Assembly (NCBI GenBank): GCA_029265255.1
Contig: JAJUJQ010000002.1
Coordinates: forward strand, 1 to 64,000
Origin: Spirochaetota bacterium
GTDB lineage: Bacteria; Spirochaetota; Spirochaetia; Treponematales; Rectinemataceae
Direction: 5' to 3'
Length of the DNA: 64,000 nt
The notes beneath the pieces are model-generated. The model was not told where the DNA came from. It was given only the letters and a program-made list of their open reading frames with translations, and ran no database searches. Positions 40,904 to 49,952 of this stretch are shown piece by piece. Both the position numbers and the translations under genes were made by a program. Numbering within the stretch: the first letter of the stretch is position 1; every line of letters starts with the position of its first letter.

Positions 40904-41983
40904 TTACTTCGCTGCGTTGACAGAGTCCCTCATCTTGTTGATTTCCTCGGCAGTCATCGAGAAGGCGGAAGGAATCGAAACCTTTCCTGCCTTGATGTCC
41001 GCCTGCAGTTTCTCCAATTCATTCTTGATGGCGGTGGGGACTGCCTTGTTGAAGGGAGCGTAAGCGATCACACCCTCCGCAGCGCCAACATAGACCTTCT
41101 TCCCGCCTATTTTTTCGCCATTCCAGAATTTCTCGAAAGCCTGGAAGAGGGTAAGGTCGACGCGCTTCATGGTGGAGGTCAGAATGAGGTCGGCTTTTTT
41201 CGGCTCATTCCCAAAGAGACTTGCCTGGTCGGTGTCGACGCCGATGGCATACTTGCCAGTCTCTACCGCCGCATCGAACACACCGAGACCAGCGCGGCCC
41301 GCCGCGTGGTATACGACATCGGCGTTATAGGACTTATACTGTACCAGCGCTTGGTCCTTGGCCTTCGCGGTGTCGGTAAAGGAATTGACGTAGTTGTAGA
41401 TGATTTTGATGGTAGGGTTAACCTTTTGCGCGCCGGCGATATAGCCGACAAAGAAATCATTGATGCCGGTGATGTCGCGTCCGCCTACAAAGCCGATGAT
41501 GTTATCAGCATTGATCTTGGGATCGGTGGTGAACCGGGTTATAAGCCCGGCAAGTGCTCCCGCCAGATAGCCTGCCTCGTTGTTTTTGTACTGGATCGAA
41601 TAGACGTTGGCGATATCGCCAGGAATCCAGCCGTCATACATGACGTACAGAGTCTTCGGATAGCGCCCCGCCACTTCCTGGACCGCTGAATTGAAATTAT
41701 TTGAGCAGAAGACGACATCGTATCCCTCGGCACCCGCGTCTTCGAGCGCTGGGGCAAATTTCGCAACATCGGTACCAAGCTCGGTGTACTTGACGGTAAC
41801 ATTAGCACCGTACTTCTGCTTGATCATGTCGAGTGAGGCGCGTGCGGAGTCATTGAAGCCTTTGTCACCCAGCGAACCGGAAATCAGGAGAAATACATTT
41901 GCTTTTTTCTGTGTCTGCGCGACGGCAGGCAAAAGAATAAGGACTGCCATCATGAACACCATGATGATTCGTGCTACTTTCAT
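40904..41983 (-). CDS. BMP/PnrA-type nucleoside-binding lipoprotein-like periplasmic protein
   Basis: The 359-aa protein has a signal peptide (MKVARIIMVFMMAVLILLPAVAQ). The BMP fold follows: FLLISGSLGDKGFNDSARASLDMIKQKYG, VVFCSNNFNSAVQEVAGRYP, NNEAGYLAGALAGLIT and GFVGGRDITGINDFFVGYIAGA. Homologues such as the Treponema PnrA/TmpC protein bind purine nucleosides. It has no obvious lipobox Cys, so it may be soluble in the periplasm. AAAGGAG lies upstream. It is the first gene of the five-gene transport operon. Confidence 0.9.
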   Translation of the reverse strand: MKVARIIMVFMMAVLILLPAVAQTQKKANVFLLISGSLGDKGFNDSARASLDMIKQKYGANVTVKYTELGTDVAKFAPALEDAGAEGYDVVFCSNNFNSAVQEVAGRYPKTLYVMYDGWIPGDIANVYSIQYKNNEAGYLAGALAGLITRFTTDPKINADNIIGFVGGRDITGINDFFVGYIAGAQKVNPTIKIIYNYVNSFTDTAKAKDQALVQYKSYNADVVYHAAGRAGLGVFDAAVETGKYAIGVDTDQASLFGNEPKKADLILTSTMKRVDLTLFQAFEKFWNGEKIGGKKVYVGAAEGVIAYAPFNKAVPTAIKNELEKLQADIKAGKVSIPSAFSMTAEEINKMRDSVNAAK

Positions 41984-42162
41984 ATGCGCTCCTTTAGAGT
42001 GTCCACTGTCCCCACGGAAGGACGGACACCGGCTTTTCCGCAGCTATGCATATTTCTGCGGATATTTATGTAAAAAGAAACACTGAATGGTGCGCCAGTC
42101 AAGTAGGACTCGCGCGCGGGGCATACTTGCTTTTTCTTTCGTCAGGGCGCTATGGTGGAATC

Positions 42163-43476
42163 ATGATGGAACTTGCTCAGGCGGCCGAATTGGTGGATAC
42201 GGCGCTTCAACACATGAAACGCGAGATTTTTGCCTTGGGCGAAACGCTTGGAGCTATACCCGAATCCGGGTTCGCCGAGGTTCGGACAATGGAAACGCTC
42301 GCTGAGCGATTCCGTGCGCTCGGGCTTTCACCGGAGACCGAGTTGGCAGTGACAGGTGTCAGAGCATCGGCCGGACCGGCTGACGCACCGGAGATCATCC
42401 TGCTGGCGGATATGGATGCGCTGCCGACCCGCGGCGTGCCAGGAGAAATGATGCACTCCTGCGGCCATCATGCGCAGATGACCGTGATGTGTGCTGTGTT
42501 TGAAGCCCTGCTGGCTGCCGGTGTGCCTGACAGGTTAGGATTCAGAGTGAGCTTTGTGGGGGCTCCTGCGGAAGAATATACGCACATCGATTACCGCAAG
42601 GCTCTTCGCCGTGAGGGGAAGATTCGATACCTGAGCGGAAAGCAGGAGCTGATCCGGCTTGGAGTCTTCGATCGTGCTGCATGCGTGATCAAATACCACT
42701 CCATGGCAGACCGCCCCGACCGCATGGCAACTATCAACGGCACCCTTAACGGTTTCCTCGCCAAGCAGGTGCTCTTCATTGGCAAGGCGGCACATGCAGG
42801 CGCAGCCCCCCACGAAGGTATAAACGCGCTCAATGCCGCTTCCATCGCGCTCATGGCCATTCACTCACAGCGCGAGACCTTCCGTGACGAGGACCATATC
42901 CGCGTACACCCCGTGCTCAAGGAAGGGGGAACCACCGTCAATACCGTCCCCGATCGGGCTTTTCTGGAAACCTATGTAAGAGGAGCGAGTGTTCCCGCTA
43001 TCCGTGCCGCCGCGGGCAAAGTGGATCGGGCAGTGGCCGCGGGAGCCATGGCAGTTGGCGCGCAGGTGACCATCAGCACCACTCCAGGGTATCTGCCTTT
43101 CAACCCGTGTCCGGCGCTTGGCGCCATGCTGGAGGAATCGGCCAGTCGCTTCCTTCCGGCTCGCGCGATGGAGCTGCATGATCATTCCTATGCTTCTGAT
43201 GATATCGGCGATGTGGCGAGTCTTGTGCCGGCATGCCAGCTTGGTTTTTCGGGATTCTCCGGGACGATTCATGGGGCGGATTTTACGGTATGCGATCCGG
43301 AGCGGGCCTATATGCTGCCAGCGCGAATTCTGGCAGACCTGACGCTGCGGCTGGGAGCGAATCATGGCGCGCGAGCCCGCGAAATACAAGAGGCATTCAT
43401 TCCTACAATGAAAAAGGAAGAATATCTCGCATTTCTCGATGAATGTTTCGAGGAAAAGACCTATCGCTTTGACTGA
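42163..43476 (+). CDS. M20-family amidohydrolase
   Basis: The product is 437 aa from ATG 42163, with GGTGGA upstream; the open frame reaches 42046. M20 motifs are LLADMDALPTRGVPG, MMHSCGHHAQMTVMCAVFEAL (metal ligands), VGAPAEEY (catalytic Glu pair), GKAAHAGAAPHEGINALNAAS and HDHSYASDDIGDVA. It could pair with, or duplicate the role of, the M20 enzyme at 34324. Substrate unknown. It is divergent from the nucleoside transporter operon. Confidence 0.87.
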   Translation: MMELAQAAELVDTALQHMKREIFALGETLGAIPESGFAEVRTMETLAERFRALGLSPETELAVTGVRASAGPADAPEIILLADMDALPTRGVPGEMMHSCGHHAQMTVMCAVFEALLAAGVPDRLGFRVSFVGAPAEEYTHIDYRKALRREGKIRYLSGKQELIRLGVFDRAACVIKYHSMADRPDRMATINGTLNGFLAKQVLFIGKAAHAGAAPHEGINALNAASIALMAIHSQRETFRDEDHIRVHPVLKEGGTTVNTVPDRAFLETYVRGASVPAIRAAAGKVDRAVAAGAMAVGAQVTISTTPGYLPFNPCPALGAMLEESASRFLPARAMELHDHSYASDDIGDVASLVPACQLGFSGFSGTIHGADFTVCDPERAYMLPARILADLTLRLGANHGARAREIQEAFIPTMKKEEYLAFLDECFEEKTYRFD

Positions 43477-43514
43477 GTCTGGAAGAACAAAAGAAAGGGG
43501 AAAAAGAAACGACA

Positions 43515-44126
43515 ATGTACAAGGCAGTCATTTTTGATTTCGGCAATGTGCTGTGCCGCATCGACAGGGAAGGTTTTGTTCAGAAAGCGGCTCGCTATTC
43601 GCGTACCATGACGCCTGACCAGCTGCTGGCGGCTCTGTGGGGTACCCAGCTTGAATACGAATTCGAAACCGGCCGCTTCGATTCACGCGAATATTTCCGC
43701 AAGGTACAGGAACTCGCGGCTCTCGATCCGGCCTACAGCTATGAAGAATTCGTGGAAGATTACAAGAAGATCATAGTTCCAGACCTCGACGGAGAGCGAG
43801 CCCTCGAGCTGGCAGCCCGCCGCGGTGCCCGCACGTTCGTACTTTCGAACACATCCTTTCTACATGCTTCCTGCCTCTTCGACCGCGAAGCGCTTGGCAC
43901 CTGGCCAGAACTTTATATTTTTTCTTACAAAGTCGGCGTCATGAAACCACATCCACGCCTCTGGGAGACACTCCTCCACTATGCACGCCTCGAACCGGCG
44001 GACTGCCTCTATATCGACGATGTCGAATCGTATTGTGCGGCGGCGCGCGCGCTCGGCATGGACGCGGTGCGTTTCGATTATCGAAAGGAAAAACTCTTCC
44101 AAATCGTGGAAAATATGCTAGAATGA
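43515..44126 (+). CDS. HAD-superfamily hydrolase
   Basis: The 203-aa protein has HAD motif I with FDFGNVL (the nucleophile Asp is followed by Phe-Gly rather than the usual DxD, as in the DFGNV/DLGNV subgroup). Motif II is FVLSNTS, motif III has Lys in YKVGVMKPHPRLW, and motif IV is YIDDVESYCAAARALGMDAV. A cap sits between motifs I and II. It is probably a small-molecule phosphatase or haloacid dehalogenase-like enzyme. It follows the M20 gene by 38 bases. Confidence 0.87.
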   Translation: MYKAVIFDFGNVLCRIDREGFVQKAARYSRTMTPDQLLAALWGTQLEYEFETGRFDSREYFRKVQELAALDPAYSYEEFVEDYKKIIVPDLDGERALELAARRGARTFVLSNTSFLHASCLFDREALGTWPELYIFSYKVGVMKPHPRLWETLLHYARLEPADCLYIDDVESYCAAARALGMDAVRFDYRKEKLFQIVENMLE

Positions 44127-44177
44127 ACTGGTAATCATATCGATTGAATCCGGGACAGTCCGGAAACGGGAGGTCAT

Positions 44178-45149
44178 ATGAAAAGAATTGTGATTGCAGC
44201 GGTCTGCGTACTCCTCGCCGCGTCGGCATGGGCGCAGGGCAAGGTTGTGGTGTACACCGCGCACGAGGAGTCGATCATCAATGCGCTCGTGCCAATGTTC
44301 GAAAAGGAAACCGGCATAAAAGTTGAGTACGTCAAACTGGCTTCAGGCGACGTGATCAAGCGCGCAAAGGCCGAAGCAGCACGCCCGCAGGCTGATGTTA
44401 TCTGGAGTATCGGCGGCGAACAGCTTGAAGCGGAAGCCGCGATCCTCGCCCCATACACACCGAAAGAGTGGGACAAGATCAATCCTGTTTACAAGGTGGG
44501 AACCAACTGGCTTCCGTATACGGGCATCATGAACGTCTTCATCGTTAACACCAAGATGTTGAGCCCGGACAAGTATCCCAAGACCTGGCTCGACCTGCAG
44601 GATGCGCGCTTCAAAAAGCTTATTTCCTCCGCCCGTGCCGACAAGTCGGGTTCCTCCTACATGCAGCTATGCAATGTTCTCGCGATCTATGGAGACAAGG
44701 GCTGGGACATCTACAAGAACATCATGAAGAACATGGTCATCTCGGCCTCTTCCGGTGCGGTGCCCAAGTTTGTTAACGACGGTGAACAGGCGGTCGGTAT
44801 TACCCTGGAAGACAATGCCTTCCGGTATGTCTCCGGTGGCGGCCCCGTCGCGATCGTGTACCCCGAGGATGGTACCGTTGCGGCACCCGACGGCATTGCC
44901 CTGCTCAAGGGAGCACCCAATCTCGAAAACGCCAAAAAATTCATTGACTGGTGCCTGTCCAAGCCGGTGCAGGAATATCTGGTCGATGCCATGGCACGAA
45001 GACCGGTTCGCGTCGACTGCAAGGATCCGAAAGGTCTCATTCCAATCTCCAAGATCAAGACGATTCCGTATGATTTTGGCTGGGCAGCCAAGAACAAGGA
45101 TGCCTTCGTTAAAAAATTCGTCGACATCGCAATGGACCTTGGGCTATAA
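44178..45149 (+). CDS. Fe3+-type ABC transporter substrate-binding protein
   Basis: The 323-aa protein has a signal peptide (MKRIVIAAVCVLLAASAWAQ). It is a type 2 binding protein of the iron/putrescine/thiamine group, with VVVYTAHEESIINALVPMFEKETGIKVEYVKLASGDVIKRAKAE, ADVIWSIGGEQLEA and the final ISKIKTIPYDFGWAAKNK. The pair of Tyr residues used for iron in FbpA is not clear, so another ligand such as a phosphonate or a metal complex is possible. GGAGG lies upstream. A stem-loop and a 189-base gap separate it from the ATPase. Confidence 0.87.
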   Translation: MKRIVIAAVCVLLAASAWAQGKVVVYTAHEESIINALVPMFEKETGIKVEYVKLASGDVIKRAKAEAARPQADVIWSIGGEQLEAEAAILAPYTPKEWDKINPVYKVGTNWLPYTGIMNVFIVNTKMLSPDKYPKTWLDLQDARFKKLISSARADKSGSSYMQLCNVLAIYGDKGWDIYKNIMKNMVISASSGAVPKFVNDGEQAVGITLEDNAFRYVSGGGPVAIVYPEDGTVAAPDGIALLKGAPNLENAKKFIDWCLSKPVQEYLVDAMARRPVRVDCKDPKGLIPISKIKTIPYDFGWAAKNKDAFVKKFVDIAMDLGL

Positions 45150-45225
45150 GGCCGAGGTACAGCGCCAGGCTGAATGTGCAGTCAGCATGTTCGCCTATGA
45201 GCGTTTAGGGACATGAAACTAAGTC

Positions 45226-45260
45226 AAGAGCCGCCGTCAGGATTCCTGGTGGCGGCTCTT
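45226..45260 (+). promoter_or_regulatory. Stem-loop after the binding-protein gene
   Basis: AAGAGCCGCC (45226-45235) pairs with GGCGGCTCTT (45251-45260), with a further CAGG/CCTG inner stem. No T-run follows. It probably protects the 3' end of the binding-protein mRNA and lowers read-through. Confidence 0.7.
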
Positions 45261-45338
45261 GCGTACAAACCCCCGCCTGATCTCCAGAGAACCAAGATCC
45301 TGGATGGCCGATCTCGCGGGGAAGGATAAGGGGAATCC

Positions 45339-46439
45339 ATGGGTGCCATCAGAATTGTGAATCTCGAAAAGCATTTCGGCGATGTGAAGGCTCTTTCCGG
45401 TATCAATCTCGACATCGAGAAAGGAGAGTTCTTTACGCTGCTTGGACCTTCGGGCTGCGGAAAGACGACGCTGCTGAGAACGATCGCCGGTTTCTACCGG
45501 CAGGACAAGGGAGACATCTACATCGATGGCGAACTCATCAACAGCGTCCCGGCCTATAAGCGCAATACCGGTATGGTATTCCAGAACTATGCGGTATTTC
45601 CGCACATGACGGTGTTTGACAACGTTGCCTATGGACTCAGAGTTCGCAAGATGCCGAAAGAAGTCATTGCCGAAAAAGTAGCGGCGTCCTTGAGGAGCGT
45701 GCATCTCGAGGGCTACGAACAGCGTACCCCCGACAAACTATCCGGCGGACAGCAGCAGCGTGTAGGGCTGGCGCGGGCGATGGCGATCGAGCCGCGAGTC
45801 CTGCTTTTTGATGAACCACTCTCGAATCTCGACGCCAAGCTTCGCATCGAAATGCGCGACGAGATCAGGGCTGTGCAGAAGGCGCTCGGTATTACTTCAG
45901 TCTATGTGACGCACGACCAGGAAGAGGCATTGGTGATCTCTGACCGGATCGCGGTCATGAATCAAGGCGTCATACAGCAGATCGGCAAGCCCTGGGAGAT
46001 CTACTCAAATCCGCAGAACACCTTCGTGGCCTATTTCGTTGGCAAAATCAACATGCTGACCATGAGGCTCGAAGAAGGCGCCGGGGACGGTCTCAGGCGC
46101 GCGACTAAAGGCGGGCTGTCGCTCCTTCTTCCCGCCGCGGGCACGGAAGGAAAGGAGGAAGTGGTGGTGGCGTTCCGTCCGGAGGACGCGGTCGAAGCCA
46201 CCGCGACAGGCCGAAAGAACGAGATTTCTGGCAGCCTCCAGACAGTCAGTTTTATGGGATCGGTGGCTCGTTTCGAGCTCGATATCGAAGGCCAGACGAT
46301 TACAATAGACAGACATCGACCGAGAGAAGCGGACATGCCGCAGAAAGGATCCGCCGTGGCGTTTGCTGTACCTGTCGAATCCATTCTGCTCTTTGATCCG
46401 AAAACCGGCCTCCGCATCGGCAAAGGAGCACTACGATGA
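45339..46439 (+). CDS. ABC transporter ATPase (Fe3+/polyamine type)
   Basis: The 366-aa protein has Walker A GPSGCGKTTL (about 35-45), a Q-loop near TGMVFQNYAVFPHMTV, the signature LSGGQQQRVGLARA, Walker B LLFDEPLSNLD and the switch His in YVTHDQEEAL. A C-terminal TOBE domain (about 245-355) follows. It energises the binding-protein/permease pair around it. A GGGGA site precedes the ATG and the stop overlaps the permease start. Confidence 0.93.
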   Translation: MGAIRIVNLEKHFGDVKALSGINLDIEKGEFFTLLGPSGCGKTTLLRTIAGFYRQDKGDIYIDGELINSVPAYKRNTGMVFQNYAVFPHMTVFDNVAYGLRVRKMPKEVIAEKVAASLRSVHLEGYEQRTPDKLSGGQQQRVGLARAMAIEPRVLLFDEPLSNLDAKLRIEMRDEIRAVQKALGITSVYVTHDQEEALVISDRIAVMNQGVIQQIGKPWEIYSNPQNTFVAYFVGKINMLTMRLEEGAGDGLRRATKGGLSLLLPAAGTEGKEEVVVAFRPEDAVEATATGRKNEISGSLQTVSFMGSVARFELDIEGQTITIDRHRPREADMPQKGSAVAFAVPVESILLFDPKTGLRIGKGALR

Positions 46440-48097
46440 GCGCCCGGAGTCGCCGTGCCGATATCTGGTCTCTGGTTATCTTTGCCGGATTCGCGATTGT
46501 CGTGGTATTCCTGATCTACCCGCTCTTCGATATTTTCCGGTATAGTTTCATGGACAAGGAGAACGGCGCGCTTTCTCTCTCGAACTGGGTAACCTTTTTC
46601 TCCAAAAAATACTACTTACGAGCGTTCGGGCATTCGATGTTCATTGCCCTTGCCACCACCTTCTTTTCTATGGTGCTGGGGGTCCCTCTGGCGTTCTTCA
46701 CCACCCGCTATCGCATCCGCGGCACCAATCTGCTCAATACCCTGTCAGTGCTCGCGCTCCTGTCGCCGACATTCATAGGGGCGTATTCCTGGATTACGAT
46801 GCTGGGACGAAACGGATTCCTTCGACTCATGTTTCAGTCGATCGGGATTAACCTTCCGCAGATCTATGGGCCGCTCGGCATCATTCTGGCCGATACGCTG
46901 CAATATTATCCTTTTATATCCCTTATGACCGCGGGAGCCCTCATGACCATCGACCGTTCGCTGGAAGAGGCTTCGGAGAACCTCGGAGCGCGATCGACAA
47001 GGATTTTCTTCGACATAACCCTGCCGATGGTGATGCCATCAGTGACAGGCGGTGCGCTCATCGTGTTCATGATGTCGCTGTCCAATTTCGGTACCCCGAT
47101 GATCATCGGCGGTAACTACCTTGTGTTGCCGACCCTTGCCTATAACCTTTATACGAGCGAAATCAGCGAGACTCCTGGCATGGCGTCGACTGTCTCGATT
47201 ATCCTCATGCTTTGCGCCTCTGTGGTTATCATTCTTCAGCAGTGGGTGTCCTCGCGGCGAAAATACGCGAGCATGCTCGTCAATCGCCCTGTCGTCAAGC
47301 AGCTCAAGGGACTGAAATCGGTGCTAGCCCACCTTCTGTGCTATTTCATTGTCTTTATGTCTACGCTGCCGCTCGGTGTCATCGTCTACTTCAGTTTCAG
47401 AAAAACCTCGGGGCCAGTGTTCCAGTCAGGATTCAGTCTCGACAGCTACCGGCAGATATTCTTTGATGTGCCCAAAACAGTAACGAACAGTTTTCTCTAC
47501 TCGCTCATAGCGGTATTGCTCATCGCGACGGTTGGCACGCTGCTCGGTTTTGTCATCGCGCGTAAACGGACCGCGAGCGTCAAGGTGCTGGATCCCTTGC
47601 TGATGATTCCGTACATGGTGCCAGGCACGGTGCTCGGTATCGGATTCATCGTGGCCTTCAACAGGCCGCCGATCTTCCTCGCGGGGACATCCGTGATCAT
47701 CATTATGACCTACTTTATCCGGCGCCTCCCGTATTCGGTACGATCCGCCGCCTCGATCCTCAAACAGATCGATCCCGCGCTGGAAGAGGCAGGCATCAAC
47801 CTTGGTTCGCCGCCGGGCCGCACCTTCCGCACGATTACGCTGCCGCTCATGCAGGGTGGTATCATTTCGGGCGCTATCATGAGCTGGGTTACTTCGATGA
47901 ATGAGCTCTCGGCATCCATCCTGCTGTATGTCGGCAAAACCATGACCATGCCGATCAAGATCTACCTGTCCGTCGCGGACGGATATTTCGGGACAGCAAG
48001 CGCCATGTCGACAATTCTGCTCGTGGTGACGGGCATATCGATGTTCATTGTGAACAAGTATTTCAACCGAGGCAGCGAAACCTTCGTCGCCGCATGA
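46436..48097 (+). CDS. ABC transporter permease, fused double permease (FbpB type)
   Basis: The 553-aa protein has about 12 membrane segments in two halves, each with an EAA coupling loop (EEASENLGARSTRIFFDITLPMVMPS near residue 180; EEAGINLGSPPGRTFRTITLPLMQGG near residue 460). This is the duplicated BinB/FbpB form used by iron and 2-aminoethylphosphonate systems. Coupled to the ATPase by an ATGA overlap. Confidence 0.92.
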   Translation: MSARSRRADIWSLVIFAGFAIVVVFLIYPLFDIFRYSFMDKENGALSLSNWVTFFSKKYYLRAFGHSMFIALATTFFSMVLGVPLAFFTTRYRIRGTNLLNTLSVLALLSPTFIGAYSWITMLGRNGFLRLMFQSIGINLPQIYGPLGIILADTLQYYPFISLMTAGALMTIDRSLEEASENLGARSTRIFFDITLPMVMPSVTGGALIVFMMSLSNFGTPMIIGGNYLVLPTLAYNLYTSEISETPGMASTVSIILMLCASVVIILQQWVSSRRKYASMLVNRPVVKQLKGLKSVLAHLLCYFIVFMSTLPLGVIVYFSFRKTSGPVFQSGFSLDSYRQIFFDVPKTVTNSFLYSLIAVLLIATVGTLLGFVIARKRTASVKVLDPLLMIPYMVPGTVLGIGFIVAFNRPPIFLAGTSVIIIMTYFIRRLPYSVRSAASILKQIDPALEEAGINLGSPPGRTFRTITLPLMQGGIISGAIMSWVTSMNELSASILLYVGKTMTMPIKIYLSVADGYFGTASAMSTILLVVTGISMFIVNKYFNRGSETFVAA

Positions 48098-48106
48098 ACC
48101 ACAATC

Positions 48107-48145
48107 GCCTGCCGACAGGCTATTGTTCGGCAGGCGGTTCTTTTC
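48107..48145 (+). terminator. Terminator of the Fe3+-type ABC operon
   Basis: GCCTGCCGA (48107-48115) pairs perfectly with TCGGCAGGC (48127-48135) and is followed by GGTTCTTTTC. It lies 10 bases after the permease stop, and its right arm overlaps the -35 of the next gene. Confidence 0.75.
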
Positions 48146-48151
48146 TATAGT
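48123..48151 (+). promoter_or_regulatory. Promoter of the phosphatase gene with start at its ATG
   Basis: TTGTTC (48123-48128), a 17-base spacer and TATAGT (48146-48151) are followed after six bases by ATG 48158. Transcription would begin at, or one base from, the start codon. There is no Shine-Dalgarno. Confidence 0.55.
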
Positions 48152-48157
48152 GCTGGC

Positions 48158-48910
48158 ATGTATCCACGATTTGTTCCCGCACAAGTACTTGAAGCCGCTG
48201 CTATTTCCGAGCTGCAGAAGCTTGATGCCGGCAGTGCCTTTTTCGCGGAAATCGATCACAAAGTGCAGGTCTATATCCTTCGCCACGGCCAGAGCGAGGG
48301 TAATGCGCGGAATACATATCAGGGCAGATTCGATTTCCCTCTTTCGGAGCGCGGAAGCGCACAGTCCCGGGCTGCGGGCGAATGGCTTCTTGCGCATCAT
48401 CCTGAGGTGATCATCGCCAGTCCCATGGCACGAGCTCGTCGAACTGCCGAGATCGTGGCGCAGACAGCAGGTTGCGAACGTCTGCAATTCTCCGACTTCC
48501 TCATCGAAATCGATACAGGCATTTTCTCTGGCATGGAAGCGCAGGCAGCGGCACAGGCCTATCCCGATATCCATGAGGAATTCCGCGCGCGGAGCTGGGA
48601 CGCGGTTCCCGACGCGGAATCATCGATGTCTATGTACGCCCGTGCTATGCGGTCATGGATGGAAATAAAAAACCTTGCATTGTCGGGAATGTCTCGCATC
48701 GTCTGTGTGACGCATGGCGGCCTTCTACAGTGGATGATCAAGTCGAGCGCCGGTTCGCACGCGTGGCTCCCTCTCTTCCCCATGTCCAATTGTGGTATAT
48801 CTCTTTATGAGATAGAGCCAAATGGCGCAGGCCGCCCCGCCTTTGTCCAATGGGCCGCGCTCAATTTTCATCCGCCTTCAATGCCCCAGGGGCCCAAACC
48901 TGTGTTCTGA
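48158..48910 (+). CDS. Histidine phosphatase (phosphoglycerate mutase-like) family protein
   Basis: The 250-aa protein has the catalytic His in YILRHGQSEGNARNTYQGRFDFPLSERG (about residue 46). A second catalytic region follows (IIASPMARARRTAEIVA, then IDTGIFSGMEAQAA), and the second His is in VTHGGLLQW. It is probably a broad-specificity phosphatase rather than a glycolytic mutase. About 40 N-terminal residues lie before the fold. Its mRNA appears leaderless. Confidence 0.88.
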   Translation: MYPRFVPAQVLEAAAISELQKLDAGSAFFAEIDHKVQVYILRHGQSEGNARNTYQGRFDFPLSERGSAQSRAAGEWLLAHHPEVIIASPMARARRTAEIVAQTAGCERLQFSDFLIEIDTGIFSGMEAQAAAQAYPDIHEEFRARSWDAVPDAESSMSMYARAMRSWMEIKNLALSGMSRIVCVTHGGLLQWMIKSSAGSHAWLPLFPMSNCGISLYEIEPNGAGRPAFVQWAALNFHPPSMPQGPKPVF

Positions 48911-48968
48911 AGCAGAATCTTGAAGCGTAAGCCTCCTCGCCGGCGTCTAAATCAATGAGGAGGTGCTT

Positions 48969-49700
48969 ATGCGCACAACAATCGTTATTGCAGCAGCTGC
49001 GTGCATGCTCTTCGGCATGCTCATGCAGCCCTTCGCGCTCGATCAGGAGCGCAGGTCGATCGAGCCTGATGATGTGTCGCTGCTTCCTGGCACGCCCCTC
49101 AGCCAGGAAGAATGCGCTGCCATCAAGGGCGGTGATGTGCGTATGAAGCTTAATGGGGATCGAACGAAGCTGACGGTCAATGTCATCGATAATGAGTACG
49201 AGGCACGGCTTGGTCGGATTCCGCCGGTACAGGTGATCGAATTTGATATCCACAACAGGACTGTGGATACGGTAAAGGCACCATTCATGCCGGCAGACCG
49301 AGAAGGCAGGGAGCTTGCGGCGGCGATGTCCATCACTACGAAACCTTCATCATTCCCCGCCGGCTATTGGAGCATCACGGCGGTGAAGCCGAGGGATGAC
49401 AGCTATGGTCCATATTTTATCGCTACCAATGCGGTGGGGGAGGTTGCGCTCTATCGGAACAATGGATCGGGCAATTATGAGTATCTCGGAACCGCCTCGG
49501 ATACGGGATATGGTCTGCACGCGAATACAAAGCCATTCGAAGTATCAAAATCATATGGATGCGTTGTTATGAAACAACAGGATGTGGCTGTTCTGGCCAA
49601 GATCCTGGCAGCGGACAGGCGGCAGAACAGCAACGCAGTGCAAAAACTCTATGTTCCTCCCGCGCGCGCTTCGGGGCGTGCGGCATCAGCGGACTGGTAA
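48969..49700 (+). CDS. Secreted L,D-transpeptidase (YkuD)-like protein
   Basis: The product is 243 aa from ATG 48969, five bases after AGGAGG; an in-frame GTG at 48963 lies inside that site and is rejected. A signal peptide (MRTTIVIAAAACMLFGMLMQPFA) leads to a domain with FPAGYWSITAVKPRDDSYGPYFI and the catalytic region GYGLHANTKPFEVSKSYGCVVM. His184 and Cys198 match the His...GC of YkuD enzymes, which crosslink peptidoglycan stem peptides. The usual S/H-R/H before GC is Ser-Tyr here, so activity needs caution. It would act in the periplasm. Confidence 0.65.
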   Translation: MRTTIVIAAAACMLFGMLMQPFALDQERRSIEPDDVSLLPGTPLSQEECAAIKGGDVRMKLNGDRTKLTVNVIDNEYEARLGRIPPVQVIEFDIHNRTVDTVKAPFMPADREGRELAAAMSITTKPSSFPAGYWSITAVKPRDDSYGPYFIATNAVGEVALYRNNGSGNYEYLGTASDTGYGLHANTKPFEVSKSYGCVVMKQQDVAVLAKILAADRRQNSNAVQKLYVPPARASGRAASADW

Positions 49701-49952
49701 TAGAAGGCATGCATGAGCGCTCAGGGCAGCGGACAAGCTGGCGTGCGTGAACGTGCCTTGTGTACTCACGCGAACTGATTTGCGTCCCCGGGCAGCCGAG
49801 GGGCATGCGCTGCCGCGGGGACGGCGGACGACGGGTAGATTGTGCAGAGTCTGGGAAATTGAATAGGCGGCGAGAATATCGCTGAGTGAAAGCTCGTTAG
49901 GTTGCCTTTTTCAGGCAGGAGATATCGAGTATAGTACAAGAGGAGGCGTGGT

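Noticed and set aside
47426..48574. Minus-strand open frame of 382 codons
   Set aside because: It is antisense to the permease and phosphatase genes, which have full motifs, and has no ribosome site or conserved motif.
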